This document shows, one piece after another, positions 11,365-24,600 of a stretch of DNA of 64,000 nt. Where the stretch lies: contig JAVTLE010000023.1 of NCBI GenBank assembly GCA_033439295.1, positions 3,322,530 to 3,386,529 on the forward strand, read 5' to 3'. Every line of letters starts with the position of its first letter. Positions within the stretch are counted from its first letter, which is position 1. Below the pieces are notes generated by a model. That model was not told the origin of the DNA. It worked only from the letters and a program-made list of their open reading frames with translations, and did no database searches. A program made the position numbers and the translations under genes. This stretch comes from Deuterostichococcus epilithicus. Lineage: Eukaryota > Chlorophyta > Trebouxiophyceae > Prasiolales > Stichococcaceae.

Positions 11365-12710
11365 GATGATCGCAGTTTGCTGATGGTGCTCGGCTGCTTT
11401 GATCAGAGTGGGTCAGCAGCGGCGCCAGGCGGTCTAGCTGGGTGTAAAGTGCGAGTTGACGCGAAAGCGGAAGCAAAGTGTGGCAGGGCGCGGGTGGGCC
11501 GCCGGGCAATGGTTGCCACGTTGAAGCACGCGGCATAATCGAGGAAGATCTTTTCCAAAACCCTGGCGAGCGGCCAGGGTGAGAAGCAGGGCTTCTCTGC
11601 AGCTCTGGCTGTTCATGGACAACGTGGTCGCGTTCAGCGTAGTCGACCGGGAAGTCTCATTTCCATGACCGCGCACGCAACGCGCACGCATGCCTCTGAG
11701 TGCGTGCGTGCGCGTTCGCGCAAAGAGTCATGCAGTTATGCAGCGGCATGCGTGCGCATGGGTGGAACACACCCCGCCCCGATTGCAGGTTCTTGCTTGG
11801 TGCGGCAGGAGCTCGACGAGACGAGTATGTCGTCAGGCACTGCAGCGAGCACGCATACATCACCTGATGACCCTATCGTTACTCAGCCGCCCTGCAGGTA
11901 GCGCTGCGTCCGCCGCTTCTGGCCGATGCGCTGCAGTCGCAGTGGCCTGCGGCATACTGCGTTGCTGAAGTGCCCAGATGACGCCTCGATACGGAGGTTC
12001 TTTGGACCATGGGCTGCTGCCAGCACCTTTGATAACTGGCCATTCACGCATTCAGTGCATGAGGCCCGGCTGCATGGAACCACCAGATGTAGGAACGCAA
12101 CCATGGCAAGCAGGTGGCAAAGGCCACTGCACACCCCAGTGCTCATTGCAGTGCATATTTGATATGCCATTTGCGGGGAGAGTATGATTTGCCATTTGCC
12201 AGGTTGCCGCTGGATTTGCCGCGGGCCTTCCCAAACTCACGGCTGACATTTCACGCACGGACGACACGTTCCATGCAGATTGTATATGATTCGCAAATCA
12301 CATAACAGGAGACTGTTTTGATGCCTGTTTGCACGATAGTCGGCCAGTGTCGGACCCTCTACACCGTCTCAGGTGCGGGATGGATGTTGAAATGATTTGC
12401 ACGAACGTCTGCGCCCGCGTGCTTGCAATCGACTGCCACGGGCTGACATCACCGGTACTGTCGTGCAGGTGACAAAGCTGGCCAGAACATCCACGGCCGA
12501 GTGCCAAGCGGGCTTTCGGTTTGGCATCCTCGTGGCCTGCAGCGACTCTCGCAGCAACGCGCTGCTCACGTGACAGCAGGCAGGCAGAGCTTTGACCTGC
12601 TGCGACAGGTCATATACTGCGGCGTAGATGGCTTGCGCACTGATCAGAGCGCCGATACTTCAAGCACATGATGATTTTCCTGTCTGCCGCCAGGCGGCCA
12701 GGTGGCCAGG
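11365..12710. promoter_or_regulatory. Divergent spacer, cyclin-like / HAD
   Basis: About 1.35 kb, the longest gene-free stretch between divergent starts. Short frames on both strands show no gene-like sequence. A near-direct repeat of 'atgccatttgc / tttgccatttgcc' occurs near 12160-12200. It should contain both promoters and possibly unseen 5' UTR exons. Confidence 0.4.
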
Positions 12711-14676
12711 ATGGTGCAGCTGCCGGGCAAGGGCAAGCTGAAGGGCGTCCTCTTCGACATTGATGGGACCCTCGTCGACAGCGATCCGCTGCACTTCCTA
12801 GCGTGCGTGGTTTACGTTGCGGCGTCGCACCCTTTGCTCTGCAAGCTGTCCTGTGCACACGGGCGCGAGGTGTCCAGCGTGGTGCGGGTACCCTGCGGCA
12901 TGCTGGCGTTGCTGCGTGCGGGCACACCAAGCCTGCCCAAGACCTCTGCGCGAGCAATGGAGCCATGCCGCGTCAGGCACCTCACTTTGACGCAGTCAAA
13001 TTTCTCATGTCCATCCTCGCCGCAGCTGGCGGGAGCTGCTGCTGGAGAAGGGGTACAACGGCGGCGTGCCGATCGAGAAGGCGTGGTTCACGGACAAGCT
13101 GTCTGGCGGGCACAACCCGGAGGCGGTTGCTTTTCTGTTCCCGGGCATCAGCGATGCGGACAATGCGGCGGTTGCAGACGACAAGGAGGCCCGCTTCCGC
13201 GCCCTGGCAGGTGGGCGCTAGTTTGAAGGTGCAGGACAACGTGCAAGATGAAACACGAGACACACATCAACAGGCATTGCTGTTTCGAGGTGCTGCGGCA
13301 CTGCGCACAAGCGATTCTAGCCTATCCCAGAAGGGACGCACCAAATTCGACGTGGCACTGCGGCACACAGCGCCAGCTTGGAGTTGCGCCACCCACATTT
13401 ACGCCTCCATAACGCAGTCCCTGGCAGTGCGCTGAGTAAGACTGAGATGCAGTCACCGCAATAGAGCGATAAGCAGACTTGATCAGCTTGGAACAGGTGT
13501 TCAACATCGCGTTTGCATCGAACGGTCGCACTGCAGTGACGAGGCAGCGGCTGGGCTGCCGTGGGCCAGCTGACGGGCCGCGCCAGGCGCGCAGCACTCC
13601 CTGCTGACAGTGCCTGATCTGCCACAACTGCTGGCGCTGCAGCGAGCGAGGGCCTGCAGCCCAACGAGGGGCTGATGGAGTTCATCGAGTGGATCGACGC
13701 CCAGGGCATCAAGAAGGCTGCCGTGACGAATGCCCCCAGGCACACCCCAGCCACCCGTCTCATATTTCCTTCAGGCGGTGCTCCTGGACTACTGCTGTGC
13801 TTGGCAGCAGGGCGCCCCTGACTGCCTTCTTTTGCGCCCGCCCATGCAGCAGCGACGTGGTTTTGTCTTTGGTGACGTTGTCGAGCATGACTGTAGCTGA
13901 TCAACATTGCGCCACAGGCCCAACATGGAGGCGATGCTGAAGGCGATCGGACTGTACGACGACTTCGATGTGCGCGCTTCGACCCGACTTTGCATTGACC
14001 ATCGAGAGAGAGTGGCAGCAGTGCCACCCACATCAATACGCTAGAAGTCACACTTGCCTTGTTGCTGTATGAACAAGTCTGCGCCCTGTTCGAAGAAACA
14101 TCATGTGCTGTCGAGCGACGGCCAGACTCCTGAGCTATAGTGCCTCATCAGCTTGCCGCTTGTTCTCAACGGCAGGCCATCATTGTGGGGGAGGAGTGCG
14201 CCCGGGCCAAGCCGTTCCCGGATCCCTACCTGGACGCAGCCAAGCTGCTGGAGCTCGGCATCGACGAGGTCTTCGCCGTCGAGGACTCGCCGTCAGGTCA
14301 GAGGGTTCTCCAAACCTTAGCAGGTCGACACCTGATGACTTGTTACTGGTTGCTTCGGAACATGCTGGCGCTTGGGGCGGCGCTCACCGAGCATGTGCTT
14401 GCTGCATACGCTTGTCAGCTGTGGTCTGCATATGAACGGCAGCAAAGGCTGAGGTGCGCCAGTCTCAAGGCGAAACAGGGCAGCCATTGATCCAGCGGAG
14501 GGCTGACGGACATGGGTGTGTGCTCCTCAGGCATCCAGGCGGCGGTGGCGGGTGAAATCCCCGTCATCGCTCTGACTGTCGGCCACCCGCGCGCCAAGCT
14601 TGAGGCCGCGCGTGCGACACACGTGCTAGACAACTTCGGCGAACTCGCGGACCTCGTGAAGAAGACGCAGCTGTGA
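12711..14676 (+). CDS. HAD-superfamily sugar phosphatase (SGPP-like)
   Basis: Six exons: 12711-12802, 13026-13210, 13643-13739, 13918-13969, 14176-14296 and 14531-14676 (230 aa). All HAD motifs are present: motif I FDIDGTLVDSDP (nucleophile and acid Asp), motif II AVTNAP (Thr), the motif III Lys in ARAKPFPDPY and motif IV FAVEDSPSG. Length and layout match plant SGPP (Arabidopsis At2g38740-type), a cytosolic phosphatase acting on small sugar phosphates. The C1-type cap holds EKGYNGGVPIEKAWF. Intron 3 has a GC donor (CCAG|GCACAC), forced by the join NAPR-PNMEAML. No targeting peptide is visible. The substrate is inferred only from the family. Confidence 0.92.
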
Positions 14677-15334
14677 GGACGGATTGCAGCAGCGCCGTCG
14701 TTTCCGCATGACAGTGTTTGCCATGCCGGAGGTTTCGCACCACAACATTGCTTTGAGATGCAGTCAGGATTGCAGCTCCGTTGGCTAGATTGGTCAGCAT
14801 CCTCGCGTCGGTGACATACGCATTCCGAAGGGCCTTCTCATGGCTTGATTCATTGCCTCAGACCACGGGCGCCAAATTCATTATTCTTGAAGCCTGCAAT
14901 ATGGCTGCTGTATTGAAACTTTAGGTCACACTGTGTGGACGTTTGCAAAACCTCGGTTAACGATTGCCCTTGCGGCCAACGATTTGGGTCCACCTCTGCT
15001 ACTCCTTTGAGGAGCACCCTGAAGGCAGACGAGTCTGCTGTGGGGTCGCTTCCAGTGCAAAACCCTGAAAACCGACTGGGCAGTCCATCGGGGGAAGGTT
15101 CCCCGCAAGCACCCAGCATCTCAGCATGCAGCGCAAGCATCATCCCCGAATTTGCCTCGTTGAACCATAGTCAGACTTGCAGCTTGGAACCGCACCGAGG
15201 AGGGCCATCACCATCTCGAACGTGATAACCGGCGTTTGAGCGATTCGACAGGTCAGCGTGTTCCAGGTCGGCCTCCGCAGAGGTCTGCTGTCGAATTGGG
15301 AACCACATTTGTTCCAGACAGTCAGATCGGGAGG
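14677..15334. other. Spacer between HAD and TIM21
   Basis: About 660 bp between two plus-strand genes. Overlapping ~97-codon frames on both strands (near 14850-15225) show no family features. It should carry the HAD 3' UTR and the TIM21 promoter. Confidence 0.45.
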
Positions 15335-17134
15335 ATGGCTAGGGTGCGCGCGCCGCTGCTGGCGTGTCGCTTGTTCAGCAGTCAGGCGGTGGCCGCCTGG
15401 GGCGCGGAGGCATGTGCAGAGGCCCGCTGCTCGTCGCTGGTCCAGGCGATGAGCAACGCAGGCGCACAAGGGCAGCTGCTGGTCAAACCAGTCCAGGTAC
15501 TGCGTCCACTCAGCGCAGATTGCTCTGCACAGGGTATGTCAGCATGCGCATTCGGCACACTATACAAAACATCCGCACAACGTTCTGCATAGCTGCCTGC
15601 TGGATGCTGTCATGTGCCTCAATGTCATGGATGCCACAGTTCCCCTCTTGAACGTGCTGCAGCTATTCGCCAGCGGCAGCGTGCCGGCAGCGCGGTCGCT
15701 GGCAACTTCAACAATGCAGCAGCAGGCAGCAGGCGGCACCAGGCCGCGACCGGAGCAGAGCACAGGGCTGCAGGTGCGGGCCTGACCTGCCTCCAGAAGT
15801 TTTCTTCTGCACGATCTCCAGTAGGAGCGCTGCTCGCAGCTCAGATGTTGCCAAAGTTGCAAGCTTCCACCCATCAAACAGGTGGAGAAGGATGAGTTCG
15901 ACCAGATCACGGACAAGCACATACCGCAGCGTCCGGTGTCTGCGGTGGAGGGCGCCTCCTACACAGTGGTCATCATTGGCGGTGAGCGGCAGCCGCCGCC
16001 CGCAAGCCCCCGCATGCTGCATTACATAACAGCGGGGCAAGTCACGAGCCCTCCCGAGAGCAACGTGCAGCACCTGCTGAATGTGGAAGCAGCCATCGTT
16101 TCAGTGAGCCCCTGCGTCGGGAGGCTCCCGACTCCAGAAGCATTCGTCATAGCTTTGAGGGTCTCACTGCAGAGCAATGTGCTACAGGGCTGGCGGTCGC
16201 GGGTGCGGTGCTGTGGGCGGCGGCCAATGAACTGCTCATCCAGCCGAAGGAGTACACCTGCTTCAACCTGGCGCTGGAACGCATCAGGTGCCCCTGAGCA
16301 TTGATCGCAGGCAGCAACGTTCATGAGGCTTGGTCGGAAAAGGGAGCGGAGGGTGGCAGCGGGACCCCTGGCACTGGGGAGGTCTCTGCAATGCATCGCA
16401 CCAGGCCCCGGCGCGCCTTCGGAGTCCGGGCATTGTCGCCTTGAATCGCGACAGCAGAAACTGCCAACAGCCTCGGCACAGCCGGCGGAGCGACCTCGCC
16501 CCGCCCGCTGTGCCGATGCCCGCCAACTGTGCCTGATCCTGGGCCACCAATGCCTCCAGGGAGGACCCACGGGTGACGGTGCGGCTGGGCACCCCCATAT
16601 CCGCGTACGGGCAGGAGAGCCGCAACCGCGCGGCGCGGCAGCGCATACCCCACCGCGCCTACACCGACAGCGACGGCGTGGAGCACCACCACGTGCGAGC
16701 GCCTCCTCCGTCGGGAGGATGCATGTCCCGCGTTCATGGAGCCGCAGACGTGTTCGAGTGACTTGTACTTGACATAAGATGTCGTGTTGCTATGCGCGGC
16801 GCGCCCTTGCCTGCGCTTGTGCGGACGGCGGAGGCCGTCAATCGCACGGCATTGAACCCCTTGCATGCTGCACTGGCTGTTGCGTCTGCGCACTGCCTGG
16901 CGCCGCCTCATTGCCGGCAAGCCCGTACTGACGGCAGAGCAAGCCCGTACTGATGGCAGAGCGTTGGCGCTGCAGATCCAGTTCCACGCCAAGGGGCCCG
17001 GCGGCAACGTAGCGGTCGTCAACGCATCGATGTACCAGGACTCGGCCAAGGCATGGCAGTACGATCTGCTGTTCCTGGACTTCGGCGGTCCCGTGCAGCA
17101 GCGCATCTTCCTGGTCGGCCAACAGCAGTCGTGA
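15335..17134 (+). CDS. TIM21: TIM21, mitochondrial TIM23-complex subunit
   Basis: Six exons: 15335-15496, 15663-15773, 15882-15981, 16188-16287, 16560-16692 and 16976-17134 (254 aa). The N-terminus [17 protein letters not shown] is a typical amphipathic mitochondrial presequence. The TM helix is [16 protein letters not shown]. The intermembrane-space Tim21 domain follows, with [16 protein letters not shown], an Arg-rich turn ([13 protein letters not shown]) and the closing strand [18 protein letters not shown]. In other eukaryotes Tim21 links the TIM23 channel to TOM and to respiratory complexes. Length and order match the plant protein. The last acceptor is preceded by a 22-bp tandem repeat. 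Confidence 0.92.
16919..16962 (+). repeat. 22-bp tandem repeat upstream of TIM21 exon 6
   Basis: Two copies (16919-16940 and 16941-16962) of a 22-bp unit beginning aagcccgtactga, differing at one base, 13 bp before the exon acceptor. Confidence 0.9.
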
Positions 17135-17877
17135 GGCCGCTGGCAGACTCTGGAGGCAAGCAGACACTCCGCGCTGCCTTCTGGGGGGTCCGTAAGCACG
17201 AGCCAGCCGCCAACGAGCCTGGCGGCGGGGAACGGGCAGGCTTGGCTGCATTGTGCTTGAGCTGCAGGGTCTGCTCGTGGTGAGAGCTTGTAGGGGAAAG
17301 CGCCCCACAGGGCACGGGCTTCGGGTGGACAGCGCGTCTGCTCGTTCCTGACAAGCCCTTCTTTAGGTTTGTGAAATGATACAATTCTACCAGGAAAAGA
17401 CCAAGCCATCTCAATCATGGGTACTGTATCCACCAAAACGAAGTGGCCCCAAATTCCTGACCAGGATACCTGTGATGCCCTACACATCTCCCGAGACACA
17501 TCTCCCGAGCGAAGCTGCAGCTGTCGACCAAGTAGCTATGCAAATTGTGTTCCAGAAACCGCCAAAACGATTTGCATGCCAAGTGCGGGTGATTGCTGCG
17601 CCCCAGCAGACCTACCCCAAAATTGTCCGAGCAGCCACGAAGCCTGATGATTCGCCTTGCCGCCTCTGACCCCAAGCTCGAATACCCACGCCAACGTCAC
17701 CTGACAGCCCTCTTCTCCTATCCATGATTTGCAATGCGTGACTGCCCCACTTCATGCAAATACTTTGAAATTGTAGAGCGTGCCTTGCAGTGCATTGCAA
17801 GGTTGCGTCGCGGCCAACGGCCTTCCCTGCAGCGACGGCTCATGTCGTGGTGTTCTGCACCCAACAGAACAGGTGTC
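17135..17877. other. Convergent intergenic spacer
   Basis: About 740 bp between the TIM21 and carrier stop codons. Several short frames are shadows. No gene is supported. Confidence 0.5.
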
Positions 17878-20800
17878 TCAAGCACTGCACCAGTGCAACT
17901 GGCAGGACAAAGCTGCTTCCTTTTGCGGAAAACAGGAGCATGGTTGCATCAGAAACCAGCGGCCTCGTACCTTGTTCCAGGCATCCTGGCCCAGGCGCCA
18001 TAGCACCTGGCAGGGAGCAGACAGTGGCATGTTGACATTTAGCAACTCACTGACAAGGGCGAATGAGTGGTGCAGTATCGTGCGGGATGGCGTTCATGCA
18101 GCGGGAGCGCCACAAGCCCTTGCAGGCTGTGCAACAGGCGGTGGCGCAGCCCACAAGCAGTTTCCCCGCAGGCCGTGCATGCCGTGGCCGGCCAGCAGCG
18201 CACCGTGAAGAGCATGCCCTGCATGCCGTTTGCGAGGATCTTCGTTTTCAGCCCACGGCCAAACAGCCCGAGCACACCGTCCTTGGCAATCACCTCCTGC
18301 GGGCGTCGCGCAGTGCCCACATGCTCAGCAGACACCCATGCAGGAGCTTTGTGCGGCTGCAGCGCTCACATGTTCCATGGTTGGATGCGGCGGCGTGACG
18401 GCCAGCTTCGTCACATGTGTTTCTGCATGACTCAACACGTGACCGCGCAGCCGCCGCGGCGGCGATGCTGCTCGAGCGCGGCGCTTCATGACAGCACACG
18501 CAGCAGGGCGTCTGATCCAGAGACATCTGCTTCTGCACGCACCCGAAGCGCCTGGGGGTAGGTGACAGTCTCCTGCAGCAATCAGAACGACGGGTTGTCA
18601 ACACAGCTCTGACGTGTATCAAGCCCCTGGATAGATCCAGCAGGACGACAATCATCCACCTAGGATAAGGTTCAGCTTGGATTGGCCGCCGCAGATCGAT
18701 AGGCGGACGGCCAGGCGGCACCATGAGCTTGTTCTGGCGTCCCACCTTGTGCGTCTGCTTTGTCGTTTTTATGACGCGGATGGAGTTGGAGCAGGTGTCC
18801 GAGGTGGCTGACGCTGCGAAGCCAATGACGGCAGACCGCAGCAGGCGCTTCGGGAGCTCGTCGTACTGCAGGCGCAGGTGGCTGGGCATTGGCTGGAGAG
18901 TCTAGCACTGGCTCTGTTGTCGTGTCAACCTGACAACCCGCCGACAGCATGCAGCTGGAGCAAGCAACATTGAGTGCCAGCAAGCAGCCCTGCTGTGAGG
19001 CTGCAAGACGAGTGAGAACGTTTGGAGGTGGCTTAGCGTGGGGCTCCGACATCACGGTTCAGACTTTGGAGGAATCCGACCTGCGGCAGGTTCTCGTTGA
19101 GGTAGTTGTACACAAAGAACCTGCACAATGACACAGGCGCAGTCAAGAGAGGCTCTGCGCAAAACCCATCGAGTTATTGGGACCGAGTGACGCAGCGTGC
19201 ACAACACATGGACAATGCGCTGATGGCCATCCCTGCGCATGGGGCTGTGCCGTGAGGCAGGCTGCCGTGCGGTCCAGCCTGCAGCCGTCCCGCCTGAGGG
19301 ATGGCGGACGCACACGGTGCTCAACGGAATGTAATGGATCCTTGAGCGACGCACCATGGGTAGTGGCCCACGAAGGTGGCGGCGGAGGCGGCCAGGGCGC
19401 CGTGGTAAAGCACCGGGACGCCACCCCGTGCCATCTTGTTCTTCAGCACCTTGAGCCCGTCCTTGCCCTCCACCTGATGCGAAGGAATTGACACGGAGTG
19501 CAGTTGACATGAGGAGAGGGCGACGAGAACTTATGACAGTGAAGGTGACGGCGCGCACCTCTGCAGGTCACACCGCCACCCGGATCTGCCGCGTGCTGGC
19601 GCGTTGCGGCATTCCACGCAGCGGTTGGCGTCACAGCTGGCGAGTTGCTACCCACTCCGGGCGGCCACCAGTGGTGAATTGATCTTGCACTGGCAGCTGC
19701 CAGCATGTGGGCTCCCGTGATGCACCTGTGCCGCAGCGGCGAGCGACAACTGCATGCAGACGTATGTCATACTGGATGCTGCACCTGCATGGTGGTCTTC
19801 ATGGCGTCCACCGGCATGAGGAAGATGCGGAAGCCGGCGGCCGACGCCGAGGCCACCATGGTCTTGAGGCCCACCTGCAGGGCAGTAGTAGGGTTTGCGA
19901 CAGTCAAAACGTTTAGTTGTGTCTGATGCATCGGAGCATGCACAAGTGCCCTTGCCAAGCAGCGATTGCCTGGCCGATAGGCTCGAGCTCTGCAGCGGCG
20001 CGTGAGGCAGCAAGCGGCGAGCTTCAACAATGCTTGCCTCTGCTCCTCATTCTGCACGGTGGCACAGTCGCTGTACAACCTGGCGCTGGTCGCCTGTGCT
20101 GCGTTTTGAGACCCTTACCGCCATGTTCGAGGTGGCATCGTAGCTGTCCAGCAGGGCGAGCGTGCCGGCATTGGCGGCGGTATCACCAAAACGGCTCATG
20201 GGTCCCTGCACCAGCGCCGGCCCGACGCCACGGTAGAACCGCAGCACGCCTCCGTCCTGCTCACGTCACAGTCCAGCCTCAAATCCGTGTGCATGTGGTC
20301 CTTTCGACACACTGAAGATGCAGGCTGTTGCCTGTCTCCTGCCCGGACGCACTTTGTACAGGGTCTTGAAGGCGTTGGTCATCGTGCCGCCGTTCCTGTA
20401 CTGGTAATTCACCTGCAACGGAATAACGCGGAAGGCCGTCAGGCCAATAGCCTGCAAGCACAGAGGGAGACAGAGCGGAAACAGGCACCCTGCTAACAGA
20501 CACTCTGAAACAGTCTGGGGCAGAACACTGCTGCCCGGCGGCATGCATAGGCCTGCACTGGTTCGGCTAATGTACGTACCGTCGTCCGCAGCCACATGAG
20601 CGACAGGACCTGGATGCCCATCGCTGCGGCACCCGGGATGCCGCCGCCGAGCGCCCTGCGCACAGAAAGCGGCCATGTGTCGCAGGCGCATTGCAGGGCG
20701 ATGCGGCGGCGAGGTTCTGGGTGATCGAATATGCCTTCACATGGAAATCACACGCATGGCCGTTACAGTACTACAGGCTGGGCAGAGCCCAGCGGTCGCC

Positions 20801-20894
20801 ACGGCGATGTAAAACCTCACCTCTTCCCGGCCCGCCTGAGGACATCTCCCAGCGGCTCCTTCAACGCCGGCTCTGCTGGGGAGTAGCACACCAT
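17878..20894 (-). CDS. Mitochondrial carrier family protein, uncharacterised green-lineage type
   Basis: Eleven minus-strand exons: 20821-20894, 20580-20655, 20353-20451, 20119-20256, 19785-19874, 19355-19473, 19081-19120, 18746-18865, 18543-18572, 18204-18296 and 17878-18006 (335 aa). Three carrier-like repeats are visible: [20 protein letters not shown], then [13 protein letters not shown] and [13 protein letters not shown] (a good Px[DE]xxK signature), then [16 protein letters not shown] with [16 protein letters not shown]. The sequences [10 protein letters not shown] and FVGHYPW mark a plant/algal subgroup whose substrate I do not know. The first and third signatures are degenerate, so transport mechanism and membrane are uncertain. 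The tail after QDAWNK may not be real, because a possible donor (AAG|gtacga) follows it. Confidence 0.88.
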
Positions 20895-21624
20895 GGGCGC
20901 CGAGCTGAAGCCCTGTTGCCTGGCTGAAGGGGCTGGCAGGCTGACGACTGCAGCAGCAGCAGGCTGGAAACTGGTCGCTGCTCGCCACGACTGCGTGAAG
21001 TTTGATTCAGACACATTGGCAGAGCTGACAAGCGAGGCTGTGAGCGAACTCAGCTGACTGATCGGCAGCCCTGCTGGTGCTCGTGTGCCACAACTCGAAT
21101 CGTACAGGCTGCTAGGACACATGTTTGGGATCCGCATCGTGTCAGCACGGCGGTGCGCTCGCTCTGCAAAGCTCCTCAGGTGCGGGCGATCTGAACCAGA
21201 ACTTGAGCTCGAGCGGCCAAAAGAGATGGCAGAGTGGCAGCCGAGCAACTTGCTGACTCGACCCTCGAGGCGTGATCATGATCTTGGGGCGGAGGGTTTA
21301 TCAGCAATAGGGAGAAACTTGCCTTTCACCGTTCCAATTTTCATGTTACGACCGGCAATAGCCACTTGATCGTTCCAAGACTGCCTCCCCACCTTCCTTC
21401 GTTTTTACAGAACATTGTGGAGATATCACTGCAGCATGCGATGTTTGAACTTCAATAGAACTAATATCAAGACTGGGACGTCTCAGGTGCTGTAATTCGT
21501 GGACAGCCTTCCAGACATCACCAATATGTTCATTTGAGGATTGCATGTGCTTCAGAGTGTGTTCGACTGGCACCCGATTGCTCTTCATAGCACATAGCAC
21601 ACGAATAGACAGCTGGCGAGCACG
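20895..21624. promoter_or_regulatory. Divergent promoter region, carrier / formin
   Basis: About 730 bp between divergent starts, AT-richer than flanking exons. No gene-like frame is seen. Confidence 0.45.
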
Positions 21625-24600
21625 ATGAACAGTCGACCCGCGAAGTCCTTTAGCTTCTGGCATAGACCATCTGCAGCCAGGCTGCGTGCAGCTGACACCG
21701 AGGCACCAGTGATAGAGATAGCGCCCCGCATTTATGCTTTCGCTTACGGTAAGCGATCGTGCTGCCGTCCAGCAAGTGTGCGTCGATCTGCGCAGAAGAG
21801 TCATCGTTGGCCGCACTTATGAAGAACCATCTCAACTTGCGGCGCTGTGCACAGATGAGAACCGAGACGCCTGGAAGGACGCCGTCAGCCGCCAGAAACT
21901 GACCAGCGAATACAGGGCGTATCTGGCTGATGCCGCAGCGGCGCTGGGCAAACTGTGCGCCAGCAATGGCGACAAGCCGCAGCTGATGGTGGCTAACCTG
22001 GGACCGATCTGGGGTTCGCCTGCTGTGTACAACATTTTCGCGAGCTCGGTGATAGAGCTGGATGGCTGGAGCGCATGGGAACGGCCCCCGGGCGTTGGCA
22101 GCATGCCGCTGGACATCATGCTCAACATCTGCCAAACCGTCTTCAAGTGGCTGCACGGCAGCAGCAGCCACATCCTGGTGCACGGTTACAGGAGCAGATG
22201 CATGTGCCCCACGATATTGCTTTTTGAACGAAGCCGGGAAGAAGCCCTGTTGACCGCGTTGCTTTGCATGAGGTTCCAATGCCATCTGCCGTCGTGACAC
22301 CTCTGTCTCATGCAGGCATTCCACGCTCGGGGCTGTTCCGCCAAGCAGAGCGGCCTTCAGCTGGTGTCCCTTCTCGCGGCTGCCTATCAACTGTACGCCG
22401 TGCAACAGGAGACGCTCTGGTCAGCGGTGCACGCGCTGAGCAGCAGGGGCGGCGTGCCGCAGCCGCCGCCGCCGTCCGCCTCTGCTGAGACAGCCGCCAT
22501 ACGAATGTAAGCATGCATGCCCTTCCAAGCGAATGCATGCAAACCACAACGTGAGCATTCTGACAGTGGTTTGAGTGTCGTGAGGAGACTCGGGATTCAC
22601 TGTAAAGTTCCGCCATGCAGGTTGCTGGGCCCGGCGGGCTGTCAATACGGGCGATATGTGGAGCGGATACTGCACGCCGGCGGCCTGCCGCCTCTGTCGC
22701 CGACGGCGCTGCAGCTGCAGCGCATCGTGATCAGCGCGTGGGAGGGCCACAAGCAGGTAGGGTGCACCAGGGCGTCGAAGGCTGCGCAGCATCAGGTCTG
22801 CAAGAACGGTCCAGTCGATGCATATTCAGTGCGATGTCCTTGTTCACTGATCATGCACCTTCAGGGCACTGGTGCCATCATGCACCTTCAGGTGCCATCG
22901 CCGGACGGCTCGGGGGCGATGGTGCAGGGGGAGGCGGTCAGCATGGGGCGGTCGGTGCTGGCAGTCTTCCAGCGGGGCCTGCAGATCTGGTCCTGTGCCG
23001 CTGCCGCCCAGGTGCTTCGCTTGCAGGCGGCCCAGTATGTGCTCAGGCCTGCATGTGCTCGGGCCTGGCTTGCAGTCCACTACTTGTGCATCTGTCCAAT
23101 CGCCCCAGCCAGGCGCTGACCCCTGTCATCTGCTTCGCAGGACGATTTGATTGGCTTTCAAATGACAGTCCCACTCGACGGCGACATCACCATTGCATTG
23201 TGGTTTGGCGACCTTGTGCGGGAGACAGATGCGCCTGCACTGGCATACGCATTTCACACCGCGTTTGCCGGCCCAGGTACGCAGGCACTTGTTGTGACCG
23301 CTCTCGAGCTCCTTGCCCCCCTGTAACATGCAGACGAGTTGACTCTTGGCCCGCTGTCCAGCCTTGACAGCCTGCAGAATCTTCCACATGATCAACACAC
23401 AATTGCTTTGCCAGGGATCTCGGCAATGAGCTGGAGTCCCATAATGTCGCTGTCTGCACATTGCCAGGCGTCCTGCGGGTAGAGCCGCGACAAATGACAG
23501 TGCCAAAGGGCAGCGCTTTCAATGCTGAGAAGGCCGCCTTTGACGGCTTCTTCATGGACATCACACTGGACGACAGCCACCAGAAGCTCGAGAGGTGCCT
23601 TCAGCCTGCTGTCAGCCTGCTGTCGGCAATGCACATGACGCTGCTTGGAATGACGCGCTCTCTGGCCTTGCGGCGCGCAAGCGAGGCAACAACGCAAAGC
23701 AAACATCGTGCTCTGCTTCAATAGCCATGGAAGGGCATGGTGCTCACCAATGATACCACGTGCCCGCTCAAGCTGCAGTCTGAAGACCCTTCTTGTGTGC
23801 TAGGTCCAGACTGGGGCAGCAGCAGGCAGATGTGCGCGGCATGCGCACAGCCTGGCAGGAGACGCTGACGGCGGCAGGGGTACCAGAAGCGCGGCTGCAT
23901 GTGGGTCGCAAGGCAGTGGCAGCACAGCTCAGCGCGGTCGCAGCTGCCAGCCTGACGCCGTCGCAGCTCAAGGCTCTGCCACAGGCCGCCGATGCCGGTG
24001 CTGCGGCGGAGCAGCTGAACAATGCGGCAGACGGGCCAGGCGGCAAGGGAGTGGAGGCGCCCGCGGAGGCTGCGGCGGCGGCGGCGTCTGCAAAGCCAGC
24101 ATCAAGCGCCACGAAGGCAGCCGCTGCAGCCGTGCTGCCGCCACCACAGCGTACGCCGCCGCCGCCGCCGCCGCCGCCACCGGCGCCGCCGCCACCGCGC
24201 CCTGGTGGCGTGCCTGCTACAAAGGCCCCGGCGGCGCCACCGCCGCCGCCCCCGCCCCCGCCGGGAGGCAATGCAGCGCCGAAGCCGCCACCGCCGCCGC
24301 CCGGCGGCAAACGCAAGCCGCCTCCTCCGCCGCCGCCCTTCAACGGCAGTCTACAACAGGGGCCAGCTGCCCTTGCAAGTGTGAGCACAGCGGCCGCAGG
24401 CGGGGGTGCTGCAGCGGCGGCAGTGGCACTGGAAACCCAGCCACCAGTGCAGGTGGTTTCACAGCCGAAGTTCCGCATCCTGCACTGGTCGAAGGTGAGC
24501 CTCAAGCGAAAAGCAGAGAGGCACACTCACCATCTGCCAGGAGGGTACTACATATGTTCATGGGTAGCATGAGCAACACCGCGACCTTCACTGGAGGAAC

